Shown: one piece after another, positions 29,376 to 41,735 of the stretch
Layout of the letters: each line of letters opens with the position of its first letter
Position numbering within the stretch: position 1 is the first letter of the stretch
DNA from: JAXLYE01 sp046351595
Lineage (GTDB): Bacteria; Myxococcota_A; Polyangia; Palsa-1104; JAEUJZ01
NCBI GenBank assembly: GCA_046351595.1
Contig: JAXLYE010000004.1
Coordinates: 248,001-312,000 of the forward strand
Direction of reading: 5' to 3'
DNA: 64,000 bases
Translations under genes and position numbers: made by a program
The notes under the pieces: model-generated
What the model was told of the DNA's origin: nothing
The model's database searches: none
Seen by the model: only the letters and a program-made list of their open reading frames with translations

Positions 29376-29379
<4 letters not shown>
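28318..29379 (+). CDS. NtrB-type sensor histidine kinase
   Basis: The protein (353 aa) starts at GTG 28318, overlapping the DUF2834 gene. Two membrane helices (about 35-55 and 65-85) lead into a short coiled linker, then the dimerisation/phosphoacceptor helix with His134 (IAHEVRNPLG). The ATPase domain has the N box (LLNNAAEAL), G1 (DSGPGLLPEHA) and the F/G2 boxes (FEPFFTTKPTGTGLGLAMA). It lacks a large periplasmic sensor region. It partners the NtrC-type regulator that follows with a 4-nt overlap (ATGA). Confidence 0.92.
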
Positions 29380-30788
<1,409 letters not shown>

Positions 30789-30823
30789 CGGCGTGACGGG
30801 CGCCGGCGTGGTCCTGCCCGCGG

Positions 30824-31678
30824 CTACGGACTGAGCTCGGTCGACAGCGCGCTTGCGATGTTTAGCGACGGCTGCCCCAGCACCAGGCGGTCGACGTACG
30901 CGCCGTAGCGGTTGCGCCAGCCGAGCAGCGTGATCGCGCCGCCCGCCGGGAACGTCGCGCTGGCGTGCAGGAGCACGATCTCGCCGGTCTTGGTGTTCTT
31001 CACCTCGGCGAAGAAGCGGTTGCCCTGGCCGAACAGGAGCAGCTCGTACGTGATCTCGGCGCCCGGCGCGCTCGCGATCGGCTTGGACTCGTACGTCGTC
31101 CAAGCGTTGTCGCCGGTGCGCGTGCGCAGCCGCGCGGTGCCGCTGTTCGCCTCCAGCTCGAGCGTCATGCCCGCGGTCTCGTAGCCCGCGCCGTCGGGCA
31201 GGCGCATCGTCAGCTCGAACGAGTTGTCGGTGGCGCCGCCGCCCGACTCCGGCGTCATGCGCAGCCGCGCGCAGATCAGCACGTCCCCCGGCTTCTGCTT
31301 CGACGCGGTCGGGCTGTAGTTCTCCCACCAGTTCATGGTCATGGGGTGCGGCCCGAACGCCAGCGCGCCGTTCTTGATCTGCGGCTGCACCCAGCCCCCG
31401 GTCCACGCCGCGCCGTACGCCGCCTCGGTCGACAGGTCCTGCGCCAGCGTCCCGTCGGCAAACAGCGTCAGCGGGCAGCCCGGGTGGGTCGCCAGCAGCG
31501 GCATCGCCCCCGGCGCCTCGGTCGTGCCGCCGCAGCCCGCGCCGCCGCTCAACGCGACGCCGCACAGCGCGATCGCCCGCCAGCTCGTCCAAGTCGTGCT
31601 CTTCGTCGTGGCCTTCGTCGTGCTCTTCGTCGTGCTCTTCGTCGTGCTCTTCGTCGTGCTCTTCGTCGTGCTCTTCAT
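30824..31678 (-). CDS. Lipoprotein with KSTT tandem repeats before its signal peptide
   Basis: The protein (284 aa) starts at ATG 31678 after GGAGGGGGAGG. Residues 2-29 are seven consecutive KSTT units (one is KATT), followed by the signal sequence WTSWRAIALCGVALSGGAGC with a lipobox. A region of about 70 aa then leads to a domain resembling concanavalin-like or laminin-type beta-sandwich folds (NSFELTMRLPDG, TYELLLFGQGNRFFAEVKN). The N-terminal repeats add lysines to the n-region of the signal peptide, which is highly unusual. The function is unknown. The gene is convergent with the NtrC-type regulator. Confidence 0.75.
   Translation of the reverse strand: MKSTTKSTTKSTTKSTTKSTTKATTKSTTWTSWRAIALCGVALSGGAGCGGTTEAPGAMPLLATHPGCPLTLFADGTLAQDLSTEAAYGAAWTGGWVQPQIKNGALAFGPHPMTMNWWENYSPTASKQKPGDVLICARLRMTPESGGGATDNSFELTMRLPDGAGYETAGMTLELEANSGTARLRTRTGDNAWTTYESKPIASAPGAEITYELLLFGQGNRFFAEVKNTKTGEIVLLHASATFPAGGAITLLGWRNRYGAYVDRLVLGQPSLNIASALSTELSP
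31592..31675 (-). repeat. Seven 12-bp tandem repeats encoding KSTT
   Basis: On the minus strand the unit is AAGAGCACGACG, repeated seven times, with minor changes in the sixth (GCC for AGC) and the last (ACT for the final ACG). Because 12 is a multiple of three, slippage would change protein length without a frameshift. The array lies directly after the start codon. Confidence 0.9.
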
Positions 31679-31807
31679 CGGGTGCCTCCCCCTCCAGGTC
31701 GTGCGGCTTGTGCGCACGCGGCAGCAGCTTATCAGCGCAGGGTGACGCACCGCACGCAGGTCGGCCAGACCATGAGGGAAGCGCGGACCCGCGAGCACGA
31801 CCGCGAG

Positions 31808-32476
31808 CTATTCGCCCTGATCCGACGACCCCGCCGCCGCTACGTCCGTCGTCCCCTCCAAGCTCGCCGCCGACCGCAGCCGGCGGTTCTCGGCCTCGAG
31901 CTCGGCGATGCGCGCGTGCAGCCGATCGAGCGCGCCCTGCACGTCGGCCGCGTCCAGCTTCACGGGGATGTGCTGCGGGCAGTTCATGTCCCAGGCGTGC
32001 ACGCTGATCAAGACGACCTGCTCGGCGCGCGCACGGTAGCCCGGCAGCGCGAGCGCGTCGTGCAGCGCCTCGGTCACCGGCACCACCCGCGCCGTCCCCC
32101 AGACCTTTACGCGCTGCCGCCGCGAATAGTCCATCAGCAGCAGGCAGACCCGATCGTTCTCGGTCAGGTTGCCGGTCGAGATGTACTGGCGGTTGCCGGC
32201 GAAGTCGATGAAGCCCAGCGTCCGGTCATCGAGCGCGCGGATGAAGCCCCTGGGCCCGCCGCGGTGCTGGATGTAGGGCTGCCCGTCGGCGCTCGCCGTC
32301 GCCAGGAAGCCGGTGTCGACCTGCGCCAGAAAGGCGCGCAGCGCGTCGGTCACGTCGGTCTCGAACCCGCCCTGCCGCTCCATGCGGGCGTACGCCGCGC
32401 GCGAGCCGCGCTCGCTCTGCAGCTGCTTGACCGCGTGAGAAAACGCTACGTCGCTGGAAGGTCGCTGCGAGTCCAT
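31808..32476 (-). CDS. Pyridoxamine 5'-phosphate oxidase-like flavin protein
   Basis: The protein (222 aa, start ATG 32476 after GAGGTGG) has the split-barrel FMN-binding pattern: FLATASADGQPYIQHRGG, ALDDRTLGFIDFAGNRQY, then a second strand set with VCLLLMDYSRRQRVKVWGTARVV. The last 40 residues are a short coiled coil (HARIAELEAENRRLR). It belongs to the general PNPOx-like group that includes heme-degrading and F420 or FMN reductases; the true substrate is unknown. It is divergent from a LysR-type regulator gene 95 bp away, its likely controller. Confidence 0.85.
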   Translation of the reverse strand: MDSQRPSSDVAFSHAVKQLQSERGSRAAYARMERQGGFETDVTDALRAFLAQVDTGFLATASADGQPYIQHRGGPRGFIRALDDRTLGFIDFAGNRQYISTGNLTENDRVCLLLMDYSRRQRVKVWGTARVVPVTEALHDALALPGYRARAEQVVLISVHAWDMNCPQHIPVKLDAADVQGALDRLHARIAELEAENRRLRSAASLEGTTDVAAAGSSDQGE

Positions 32477-32554
32477 GGTCCACCTCTTTCTGTTCGCAAC
32501 ACAGGGTGGAGCGGACGCGGGGCCGAGACAATGGCTGGCCATCCACAGTCTTTA

Positions 32555-32569
32555 TTCCATAAACTGGAA
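32555..32569. promoter_or_regulatory. LysR-type operator (T-N11-A) overlapping the regulator's start region
   Basis: TTCCA-TAAAC-TGGAA is a perfect 5-bp inverted repeat with the T-N11-A arrangement of LysR sites. It ends two bases before the ATG of the LysR gene (32572) and lies in the divergent interval, so it could mediate autorepression and control of the PNPOx-like gene. Confidence 0.55.
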
Positions 32570-32571
32570 CA

Positions 32572-33480
32572 ATGGATCGACTCGACGAGTGGCAGGTCTT
32601 TGTCGCGGTCGCGGGCCTGCGCAGCTTCACCAGGGCCGCCCGCTCGCTCGCCCGCTCGCCGCAGGCGGTGACGCGCGCCGTGGCCGCGCTCGAGGCCCGC
32701 CTCGGCGCCCGCCTGCTCCACCGCACCACGCGCTCGGTCTCGCTGACCTCCGAGGGCGAGCGCTACCTCGAGCGGGCCCGGCGCGCGCTCGCAGAGGTGG
32801 CGCAGCTGGAGACCCGACCGGGGGCCGACGCGCCGCTCAGCGGACGGCTGTCGATCACGGCCTCGGTGCTGCTCGGGCAGCTGCACGTGCTGCCGGTCGT
32901 CACCGAGTTCCTCGCCCTGCACCCCGAGCTCGACGTCCGGCTGCAGCTGCTCGACCGCGTGGTGTCGCTCGCCGAAGAGGGCATCGACCTCGGCGTGCGC
33001 GTCGGGCCGCTGCCTGACTCCGCGCTGCGGGCGCGCCGGATCAGCCAGGTCCGCACCGTGCTGTGCGCGAGCCCCGCCTACCTCGATCGCGCCGGCGTCC
33101 CGCGCCGACCCGAGGAGCTCGCGCGGCACGCCTGCATCGCCTTCACCGGCACCACGCCCGTCGCCGAGCGCTGGTCGTTCCCGCGCACCGGTGCCCGCCG
33201 GCGCGAGCGCTTCGTCGCGGTGCGGCCCCGGCTCGTGGTGAACACCGGCGAGGCGGCCATCCGCGCCGCCCTCGCGGGCCTCGGCATCACCCGCGTCCTC
33301 TCGTATCAGGTCGCGAGGAACGTCGCCGCCGGCGAGCTGCGCATCCTGCTGCCGCGCTCCGAGCCCGAGCCGCTGCCCGTCCACTTCGTGCAGCTGCCCG
33401 GGGCCCCGACGCGCGCCGCGACGGCGTTCGTGGCGTTCGCGCTCAGGCGGCTGCGCGCGCGCCTGAGCGGCAAGGACTGA
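32572..33480 (+). CDS. LysR family transcriptional regulator
   Basis: The protein (302 aa) has the usual N-terminal winged helix (FTRAARSLARSPQAVTRAVAALEARLGARLLHRTTRSVSLT within residues 18-62) and a periplasmic-binding-like effector domain (about 90-300). The last 40 residues carry the usual TFVAFALRRLR-like helix. It most resembles the CrgA/YafC-type subgroup. The divergent PNPOx-like gene is the expected target; the effector is unknown. Because the palindrome at 32555-32569 touches the start codon, autorepression is likely. Confidence 0.9.
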   Translation: MDRLDEWQVFVAVAGLRSFTRAARSLARSPQAVTRAVAALEARLGARLLHRTTRSVSLTSEGERYLERARRALAEVAQLETRPGADAPLSGRLSITASVLLGQLHVLPVVTEFLALHPELDVRLQLLDRVVSLAEEGIDLGVRVGPLPDSALRARRISQVRTVLCASPAYLDRAGVPRRPEELARHACIAFTGTTPVAERWSFPRTGARRRERFVAVRPRLVVNTGEAAIRAALAGLGITRVLSYQVARNVAAGELRILLPRSEPEPLPVHFVQLPGAPTRAATAFVAFALRRLRARLSGKD

Positions 33481-33534
33481 GGGGGAGCGGGCTGAGGGGA
33501 AAGACGCGGCGCAGGGCCGCGGGGCGGGCGCCGC

Positions 33535-36921
<3,387 letters not shown>

Positions 36922-36938
36922 GGTAGACCTCCCCGTAT

Positions 36939-36995
36939 CGCTCCCGCGGGAGCGTAGGTAACCTGCGTGCGCTAGCCGACCCCCGCGGGGCTAGC
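36939..36995 (-). terminator. Two hairpins in the adaptor/pump gap
   Basis: The first is a perfect 16-bp palindrome CGCTCCCGCGGGAGCG (36939-36954). The second has 7-bp arms GCTAGCC (36971-36977) and GGCTAGC (36989-36995) and covers the stop codon of the adaptor gene. Neither is followed by a T-run, so they may reduce read-through or stabilise mRNA rather than terminate. Confidence 0.4.
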
Positions 36996-38196
36996 TCTTC
37001 TGGCTCAGCACCGTTGCCTGCTGCACCGTGACCTGGGACCCCTGCTTCAGGCCGCTCGGTGAGCTGATCACGATCGCGTCCCCGGGGTCGACGCCGGACA
37101 GCACCTCGATGACATCGCCGTCGGCGACACCGGTGCGCACCGGGACCTTCTCGGCCTTGTCGTTGCGCACGCGCCAGACCACGCTCTGCTTGTCCTCTTC
37201 GCCGTCGCCGTCGAGGTCCGCGGGCGGCGAGACCGACTCCTCGCGCACGGCGACCGCCGGCACGCCGATGCCGGTGCGCTCGGAGCCGGAGATGACATAG
37301 CCGGTCGCGTACATGCCGCCCTTGAGCACGCCGTCCGCGTTCGGGATCTTGACGCGCAGGCGGATGGTGCGGGTGCGCGGATCGACGGTCGGGCTGACCG
37401 CGGTGATCTCGCCGCCGATGGTGCGCGGCGTCGGCGCGTTGACCTGGAACTCGACCTTGGCGCCCTTGGTGATGCCCGAGGCCAGGTCGGCGGCGAGCTG
37501 CGCCACCAGCTCCATCGCGGTGTTGTCGACGATGGTGACGATCTCGCGGTTCTTCACGGTGTCGATGTACTCGTGCAGGCTCACGCCGCGCTTGCTGATG
37601 ACGCCCGTGATCGGCGCGATGTACTTGGTCTCGCCGACCGCGTTGCGCGCGAGGTCACGCCCGGCGCGGGCCTGCTCGCTCTGCGCCTGCGCCGCCTGCA
37701 CCGAGACCTGCGCCAGCTTGAAGGCGCTGCGCGAGTCGTCGAGCGACTTCTGATCGCTGGCGCCCGAGGAGGCGAGCTTCTCGACGCGCTCGAGGTCGCG
37801 CTTGGCGCGCTCGAGATCGGCCTTGGCGCGCGACAGCTGGGCCTCGGAGACCGCGACCGCGGCGTCGTTGCTGCGCAGCTGCGCCTTCTGGTTGCCCGAG
37901 TCGATCTTGGCGATGAGCTGCCCCTGCTTGACCTGATCGCCCTCGTCGTAGTTTAGAAGGACGACGGTGCCGCCGACCTTGGACTTGAGCGTCACTTCCT
38001 GGATCGGCTTGAGCTCGCCGGTGATCGGCAGGCGACCGCTGAAGGTCTTCTTGACCGCGGGCTGGACCTCGACGCGCAGCGGCTTGGGCGCGGGCTTCTG
38101 GGCCGCGGTCTGCGAGTCTTTGGGCTTGCAGCCCGAGCCTGCCCCGACGAGGAGCGCGCAGCACAAGAAGAGGGAGCGAGAGAGCATGTTACGCAC
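36991..38196 (-). CDS. RND efflux periplasmic adaptor (membrane fusion lipoprotein)
   Basis: The protein (401 aa, GTG 38196 after GAGGA) has a lipoprotein signal with the box GAGSGC. The order is typical: a lipoyl-like half (VGGTVVLLNYDEGDQVKQGQLIAKID), a coiled-coil hairpin (about 90-170), the second lipoyl half and a beta-barrel region with KVEFQVNAPTPRTIGGEITAV, then the membrane-proximal domain. It bridges the RND pump and an outer-membrane channel. It is between tetR (11 nt upstream) and the pump gene on the same strand. Confidence 0.92.
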   Translation of the reverse strand: MRNMLSRSLFLCCALLVGAGSGCKPKDSQTAAQKPAPKPLRVEVQPAVKKTFSGRLPITGELKPIQEVTLKSKVGGTVVLLNYDEGDQVKQGQLIAKIDSGNQKAQLRSNDAAVAVSEAQLSRAKADLERAKRDLERVEKLASSGASDQKSLDDSRSAFKLAQVSVQAAQAQSEQARAGRDLARNAVGETKYIAPITGVISKRGVSLHEYIDTVKNREIVTIVDNTAMELVAQLAADLASGITKGAKVEFQVNAPTPRTIGGEITAVSPTVDPRTRTIRLRVKIPNADGVLKGGMYATGYVISGSERTGIGVPAVAVREESVSPPADLDGDGEEDKQSVVWRVRNDKAEKVPVRTGVADGDVIEVLSGVDPGDAIVISSPSGLKQGSQVTVQQATVLSQKS

Positions 38197-38207
38197 GGTG
38201 GTTCCTC

Positions 38208-39062
38208 TTATGACCTGGAAGTCGACCTGGAAGAGGGAGGGGTGGTTGCGGCGGACTTCTTGGCGCGGGCGCCGCTCGCCGGGGTCGCGCGCTTGCCGGA
38301 GGATCCGGTGCCGCGCGCCCGACCGCGCCCGCTGACCTTGCCATTCGCGGCGCCCGCGGCGCGCCGGCTGCCGGACTCGGAAACGCTGCGCTCGGCCCGC
38401 TCATTCCGCTCGGGCCGCTCGGCCTTCTCGGGCTTCTGGGCCGCGTGCTCGTGATCGGCGGCGAAGCCGCGCAAAAGGGCGCGCACCAGGCGGCGGCCCA
38501 GCCCCTGCTGCAGCGCCTCCTGATCCGGCGTGCGGACGTAGCGGATGATGGAGACTTGGATGCCGCCGAGCAGCAGCCGCGTTAGATCGAGGGGATCGCC
38601 GCGCAGCTCGCCGAGGCGCACGCCGCGGGTCGCGATCTGCTGGATCATGCGCGGCGGCGCGTGCTCGTTCTCTTCGAACGAGCAGGCCGGGCGATCGGCA
38701 TCGGCCGCGAACATGTGCGAGAGGAAGAAGCGAACCGAGTCGCGGTTGTCGCGCGCCAGCCCGATCACCAGCTCGGCCACCGCCTCGAGCATCTCGACCG
38801 CGCTCTTCTGCTCGGAGCGCGGGGCGCCGTCGTCGCCGAGCACCACCTGCGTCAGCATGTCGCGCATGCCGGCCGCGCTCTCGGCGACCAGGGTCTGGTA
38901 CAGGCCTTCCTTGCTCTGGAAGTAGTAGTAGACCATCGCCTTGCGGACCTCGGCGGCGTCGGCGATGTCTTGGATCGAGGTGCAGCTGTAGCCGCGCTCG
39001 CCGAACAGGCGAAAGGCCGCCAGTGCGATGCGCTGTCGGGCCTCCGTGACGTCGTTGTCCAT
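38208..39062 (-). CDS. TetR/AcrR family regulator with long basic C-terminal tail
   Basis: The protein (284 aa) has a TetR helix-turn-helix at about 15-60 (CTSIQDIADAAEVRKAMVYYYFQSKEGLYQTL) and an effector domain to about 205. Most family members end near here at about 200 residues. This one continues with about 75 residues rich in Arg, Lys, Ala, Ser and Gly (RGRARGTGSSGKR, ARAKKSAATT), like a histone H1-type tail. The tail could strengthen DNA binding. It is the first gene of the efflux operon and probably represses it through two palindromes at 39156-39171 and 39200-39215. Confidence 0.9.
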   Translation of the reverse strand: MDNDVTEARQRIALAAFRLFGERGYSCTSIQDIADAAEVRKAMVYYYFQSKEGLYQTLVAESAAGMRDMLTQVVLGDDGAPRSEQKSAVEMLEAVAELVIGLARDNRDSVRFFLSHMFAADADRPACSFEENEHAPPRMIQQIATRGVRLGELRGDPLDLTRLLLGGIQVSIIRYVRTPDQEALQQGLGRRLVRALLRGFAADHEHAAQKPEKAERPERNERAERSVSESGSRRAAGAANGKVSGRGRARGTGSSGKRATPASGARAKKSAATTPPSSRSTSRS

Positions 39063-39155
39063 GCTGGCGTGTCCTTCTCGCAGCCTTGTTCTTGTCGGCG
39101 TTGGCGGCCTGTAGCGGTAGGGCGGAGCCTGAGGCCCGGGCCGTCCGCAGCTAAT

Positions 39156-39171
39156 TTGACCGAACGGTCAA
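39156..39171. promoter_or_regulatory. TetR-type operator 1
   Basis: TTGACCGAACGGTCAA is a near-perfect palindrome (central AA breaks symmetry). It lies about 100 bp upstream of the tetR start and is the partner of the perfect copy 44 bp away. Both half-sites include TTGACC, similar to a -35 box. Confidence 0.7.
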
Positions 39172-39199
39172 TCGGGCGCAAGGCCCGGTCGCGCTGAAT

Positions 39200-39215
39200 T
39201 TGACCGATCGGTCAA
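39200..39215. promoter_or_regulatory. TetR-type operator 2
   Basis: TTGACCGATCGGTCAA is a perfect 16-bp palindrome. Its centre is 44 bp from the first operator, four helical turns, so two dimers could bind the same face. The flanking bases (AAT..ATT) extend partial symmetry. Confidence 0.75.
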
Positions 39216-39377
39216 TTTACGCGCGCGGGCGGCCTATTTAGCCCGTTCACGCAGCGGTGTCCAGATGGGTGATTGAACGGATTTGTCGCACGGTGGCGCA
39301 AGCGCCCAGGATCGCTGCGGATGATCCGCCTCGGCGCTGCGTGCCGACGGGCCGGAGCGCCCGCGCGGCCGCGCCGA

Positions 39378-40118
39378 TCAGCGGGATCCTGCGCCGAAGG
39401 CCAGATCATGGAGCCACGCCACCGGCAGCGTCTGCAGCGCCGCGGCCGCGAGCTGCTCGGTGGTGATCTGCCCGGTGGCGGGCGGCGCCGGCAGGAACGG
39501 CAGCGGCCCCAGCACCTCGACGTCGCCGTGCACGCGCAGGAGCTCGGCGTTGTCGCGCTCCTCGGGGCCGATCGTCGGGTCGGTCCGGTTCAGCACCACC
39601 GCCAGCACGCGCAGGCCGCGGCGGCGGCACTCGCGCAGCGTCAGCAGCGTGTGGTTCAGCGTGCCGAGCCGCGTGCGCGCGACAACAAGGACGCTGGCGC
39701 CGGGGTCCGCCGCCAGATCGGTCGCCAGATCGGCCATGGTGTAGCCGGGCCCGATCGGCACCAGCAGGCCGCCGGCGCCCTCGATGAGCGTCGGCGAGGT
39801 CGCGCGGGCGCGGCAGGCCGCGAGCAGCGCCGCCCGCGCCGCCCGATCCATCGGCCGCTGCCCCGCCGCGCGCGCCGCGGCCTCGGGACACAGCGGCTCG
39901 GCGAAGCGCAGCAGCCCGGCGTCTGCGGGATCGGTGCCGGCCGCCGCCGCCAGCCGCGCCGCGTCCTCGCCGGGCCGCTCGGGCGCGCAGCCGGTCTCCA
40001 GCGGCTTGAGCGGCGTGACCGGGCGGCCGAGCTCGCGCCACGCCGCGAGCAGCGCCGCGCTGACCGCGGTCTTGCCGACGCCGGTATCGGTGCCGGTGAC
40101 GAACAGGACGCGGGCCAC
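39378..40118 (-). CDS. bioD: Dethiobiotin synthetase
   Basis: The protein (246 aa) has the P-loop TGTDTGVGKTAV with Lys16, plus EGAGGLLVP and the VVLNRTDP nucleotide-binding region, all typical of BioD. It converts 7,8-diaminopelargonate, CO2 and ATP to dethiobiotin in the cytosol. I chose GTG 40118 because GGAGGG sits 7 nt upstream and the start falls one base after the bioA stop; an ATG at 40142 is possible but would overlap bioA. It lies downstream of bioA in the same operon, and no other biotin gene is in the window. Confidence 0.92.
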   Translation of the reverse strand: MARVLFVTGTDTGVGKTAVSAALLAAWRELGRPVTPLKPLETGCAPERPGEDAARLAAAAGTDPADAGLLRFAEPLCPEAAARAAGQRPMDRAARAALLAACRARATSPTLIEGAGGLLVPIGPGYTMADLATDLAADPGASVLVVARTRLGTLNHTLLTLRECRRRGLRVLAVVLNRTDPTIGPEERDNAELLRVHGDVEVLGPLPFLPAPPATGQITTEQLAAAALQTLPVAWLHDLAFGAGSR

Positions 40119-40119
40119 G

Positions 40120-41577
40120 TCAGCGCCCTCCACCGACGGCATTACCGTGCAGCTGGGCGATCACTTCATCGAGCGCCCGCCGCGTCGCGGTGACCAAAAG
40201 CTCGAGCTCGGCCGGCTCGATGCACAGCGGCGGCATCAGCACTACGACGTCACCGAGCGGCCGCAGGATCACGCCGTGGCGGCGCACCGCCTCGCAGACC
40301 CGTGCGCCCAGGCCGAGCTCCGGCGGGTAGGGCTCACCGGGCGCGCGACCGAGCTCGATGCCGACCATCAGGCCGCGCTGCCGCACCTCGAGCACGCTGG
40401 GGTGGCCGGCCATGCGTTTGTGCAGGAGCTGCTCCAGCACGCGGATCTTGGGCGGCAGGCGCTCGATGGTGCGATCGCGCTCGAACACGTCGAGGCTGGC
40501 CAGGGCCGCGGCGCATGCGAGCGGGTTGCCGGTGTACGTGTGGCCGTGGAAGAAGTGGCGCTGCTCGCTGCGGGTGCCGAGGAAGCGGCTGTAGATCGCC
40601 TCGGTCGCGAGCGTCGCGGCCAGCGGCAGGTAGCCGCCGGTCAGGCCCTTGGCGACGCACAGCAGATCCGGCGCGACGCCTTCCTGCTCGCACGCGAACA
40701 GGGTGCCGGTGCGGCCGAAGCCCGTGGCCACCTCGTCGGCGATGAGCAGCACGCCGTGGCGATCGCAGAGCTCGCGCGCAAGGCGCAACAGGCCCTCGGG
40801 GTGGACGCGCATGCCGGCCGCGCCCTGGATCAAAGGCTCCATGACCAGCGCGCACAGCGTCGGGCCGTGTGCGGCGAAGGCGGCCTTCAAGGCGGCGTGC
40901 GTGGGCTCGGCGCGCTCGGTGTGGAAGGTGATCGGCGCGAACAGGCGGTGGAACAGATCGATGCCGCCGACCGAGACCGCGCCCAGCGTGTCGCCGTGGT
41001 AGGCGTCGCGCAGCGCCAGGAAGCGCTGGCGCCGGGTGTCGCCTCCGAGCTGGTGGAACTGCAGCGCGAGCTTCAGCGCCACCTCGACCGCGGTGCTGCC
41101 CGAGTCCGAGTAGAAGACGTGCTCGAGGCCCGGCGGCGCTATCTTCACCAGGCGCTCGGCGAGCTCGATGGCCGGCGGGTGCGCGAGGCCGAGCAGGGTC
41201 GAGTGCGCGATGCGATCGAGCTGCGCGCGCACCGCGGCGTCGAGCTCGCGCCGGCGGTGGCCGTGCACGTTGGCCCACAGCGACGAGACACCGTCGAGGT
41301 AGCGGCGGCCCTGCGCGTCGATCAGGTAGCAGCCGTCGCCTTCTGTGATGACCAGCGGCTGCCACTCGGCCATCTGGGTGAAGGGGTGCCACACATAGCG
41401 GCGATCGCGCGCCTCCAGCGACGCCTGATCGTCACGCCCTGCGGTCGGCGGCGCCAGAGAGTCCGGATGGCCCGGCCGTGCGGCCCCAGAGCTCGTCCCT
41501 TCGTCGCTGTAGGTGCGGGTCGTCTTGTCGGTCGTCATGTCGGCGGCAGCTTGGTGGCAACGGATTGCGATGTCCAC
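40120..41577 (-). CDS. bioA: Adenosylmethionine-8-amino-7-oxononanoate transaminase
   Basis: The protein (485 aa) is a class III PLP transaminase with the BioA marks YVWHPFTQMAEW near the N-terminus, DEVATGFGRTGTLFA and the PLP lysine Lys310 (CVAKGLTGGYLPLAATLAT). It makes 7,8-diaminopelargonate from KAPA using SAM as amino donor. GTG 41577 is preferred over ATG 41538 because a GAAGG site precedes it. The N-terminal 55 residues before the first conserved block are longer than usual and poorly conserved-looking. bioD follows within one base. Confidence 0.94.
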   Translation of the reverse strand: MDIAIRCHQAAADMTTDKTTRTYSDEGTSSGAARPGHPDSLAPPTAGRDDQASLEARDRRYVWHPFTQMAEWQPLVITEGDGCYLIDAQGRRYLDGVSSLWANVHGHRRRELDAAVRAQLDRIAHSTLLGLAHPPAIELAERLVKIAPPGLEHVFYSDSGSTAVEVALKLALQFHQLGGDTRRQRFLALRDAYHGDTLGAVSVGGIDLFHRLFAPITFHTERAEPTHAALKAAFAAHGPTLCALVMEPLIQGAAGMRVHPEGLLRLARELCDRHGVLLIADEVATGFGRTGTLFACEQEGVAPDLLCVAKGLTGGYLPLAATLATEAIYSRFLGTRSEQRHFFHGHTYTGNPLACAAALASLDVFERDRTIERLPPKIRVLEQLLHKRMAGHPSVLEVRQRGLMVGIELGRAPGEPYPPELGLGARVCEAVRRHGVILRPLGDVVVLMPPLCIEPAELELLVTATRRALDEVIAQLHGNAVGGGR

Positions 41578-41581
41578 CGAT

Positions 41582-41622
41582 ACCTTCAGCAGACACCTTC
41601 AGCAGACCCCTGCAACTGCAGG
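41582..41622. repeat. Duplicated bioA leader segment with inverted repeat
   Basis: ACCTTCAGCAGAC occurs twice in tandem (41582-41594 and 41595-41607). Each copy contains a GAAGG ribosome-site-like sequence on the minus strand, so the bioA leader has two. An inverted repeat CCTGCA-AC-TGCAGG follows at 41609-41622. This may be an operator; it does not resemble the known BirA operator. Confidence 0.45.
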
Positions 41623-41735
41623 CCCCTTTTCGTCGACGTCGAGGGGGCGCCACGGGTCGAAGTCGCCGGGCGCACGCGCGGCGGCCGGATCGTGGCTCAA
41701 AAGTTCATGTAAACTGACAGACACGCGAGGAGTCG

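Larger units (their letters stand above)
39063..39377. other. 315-bp intergenic region holding the tetR promoter region
   Basis: No gene is supported here. The region lies between the starts of the efflux operon and the 3' end of bioD. It holds two TetR-type palindromes (see separate entries). The part from 39220 to 39377 shows no further motif that I can name. Confidence 0.6.
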
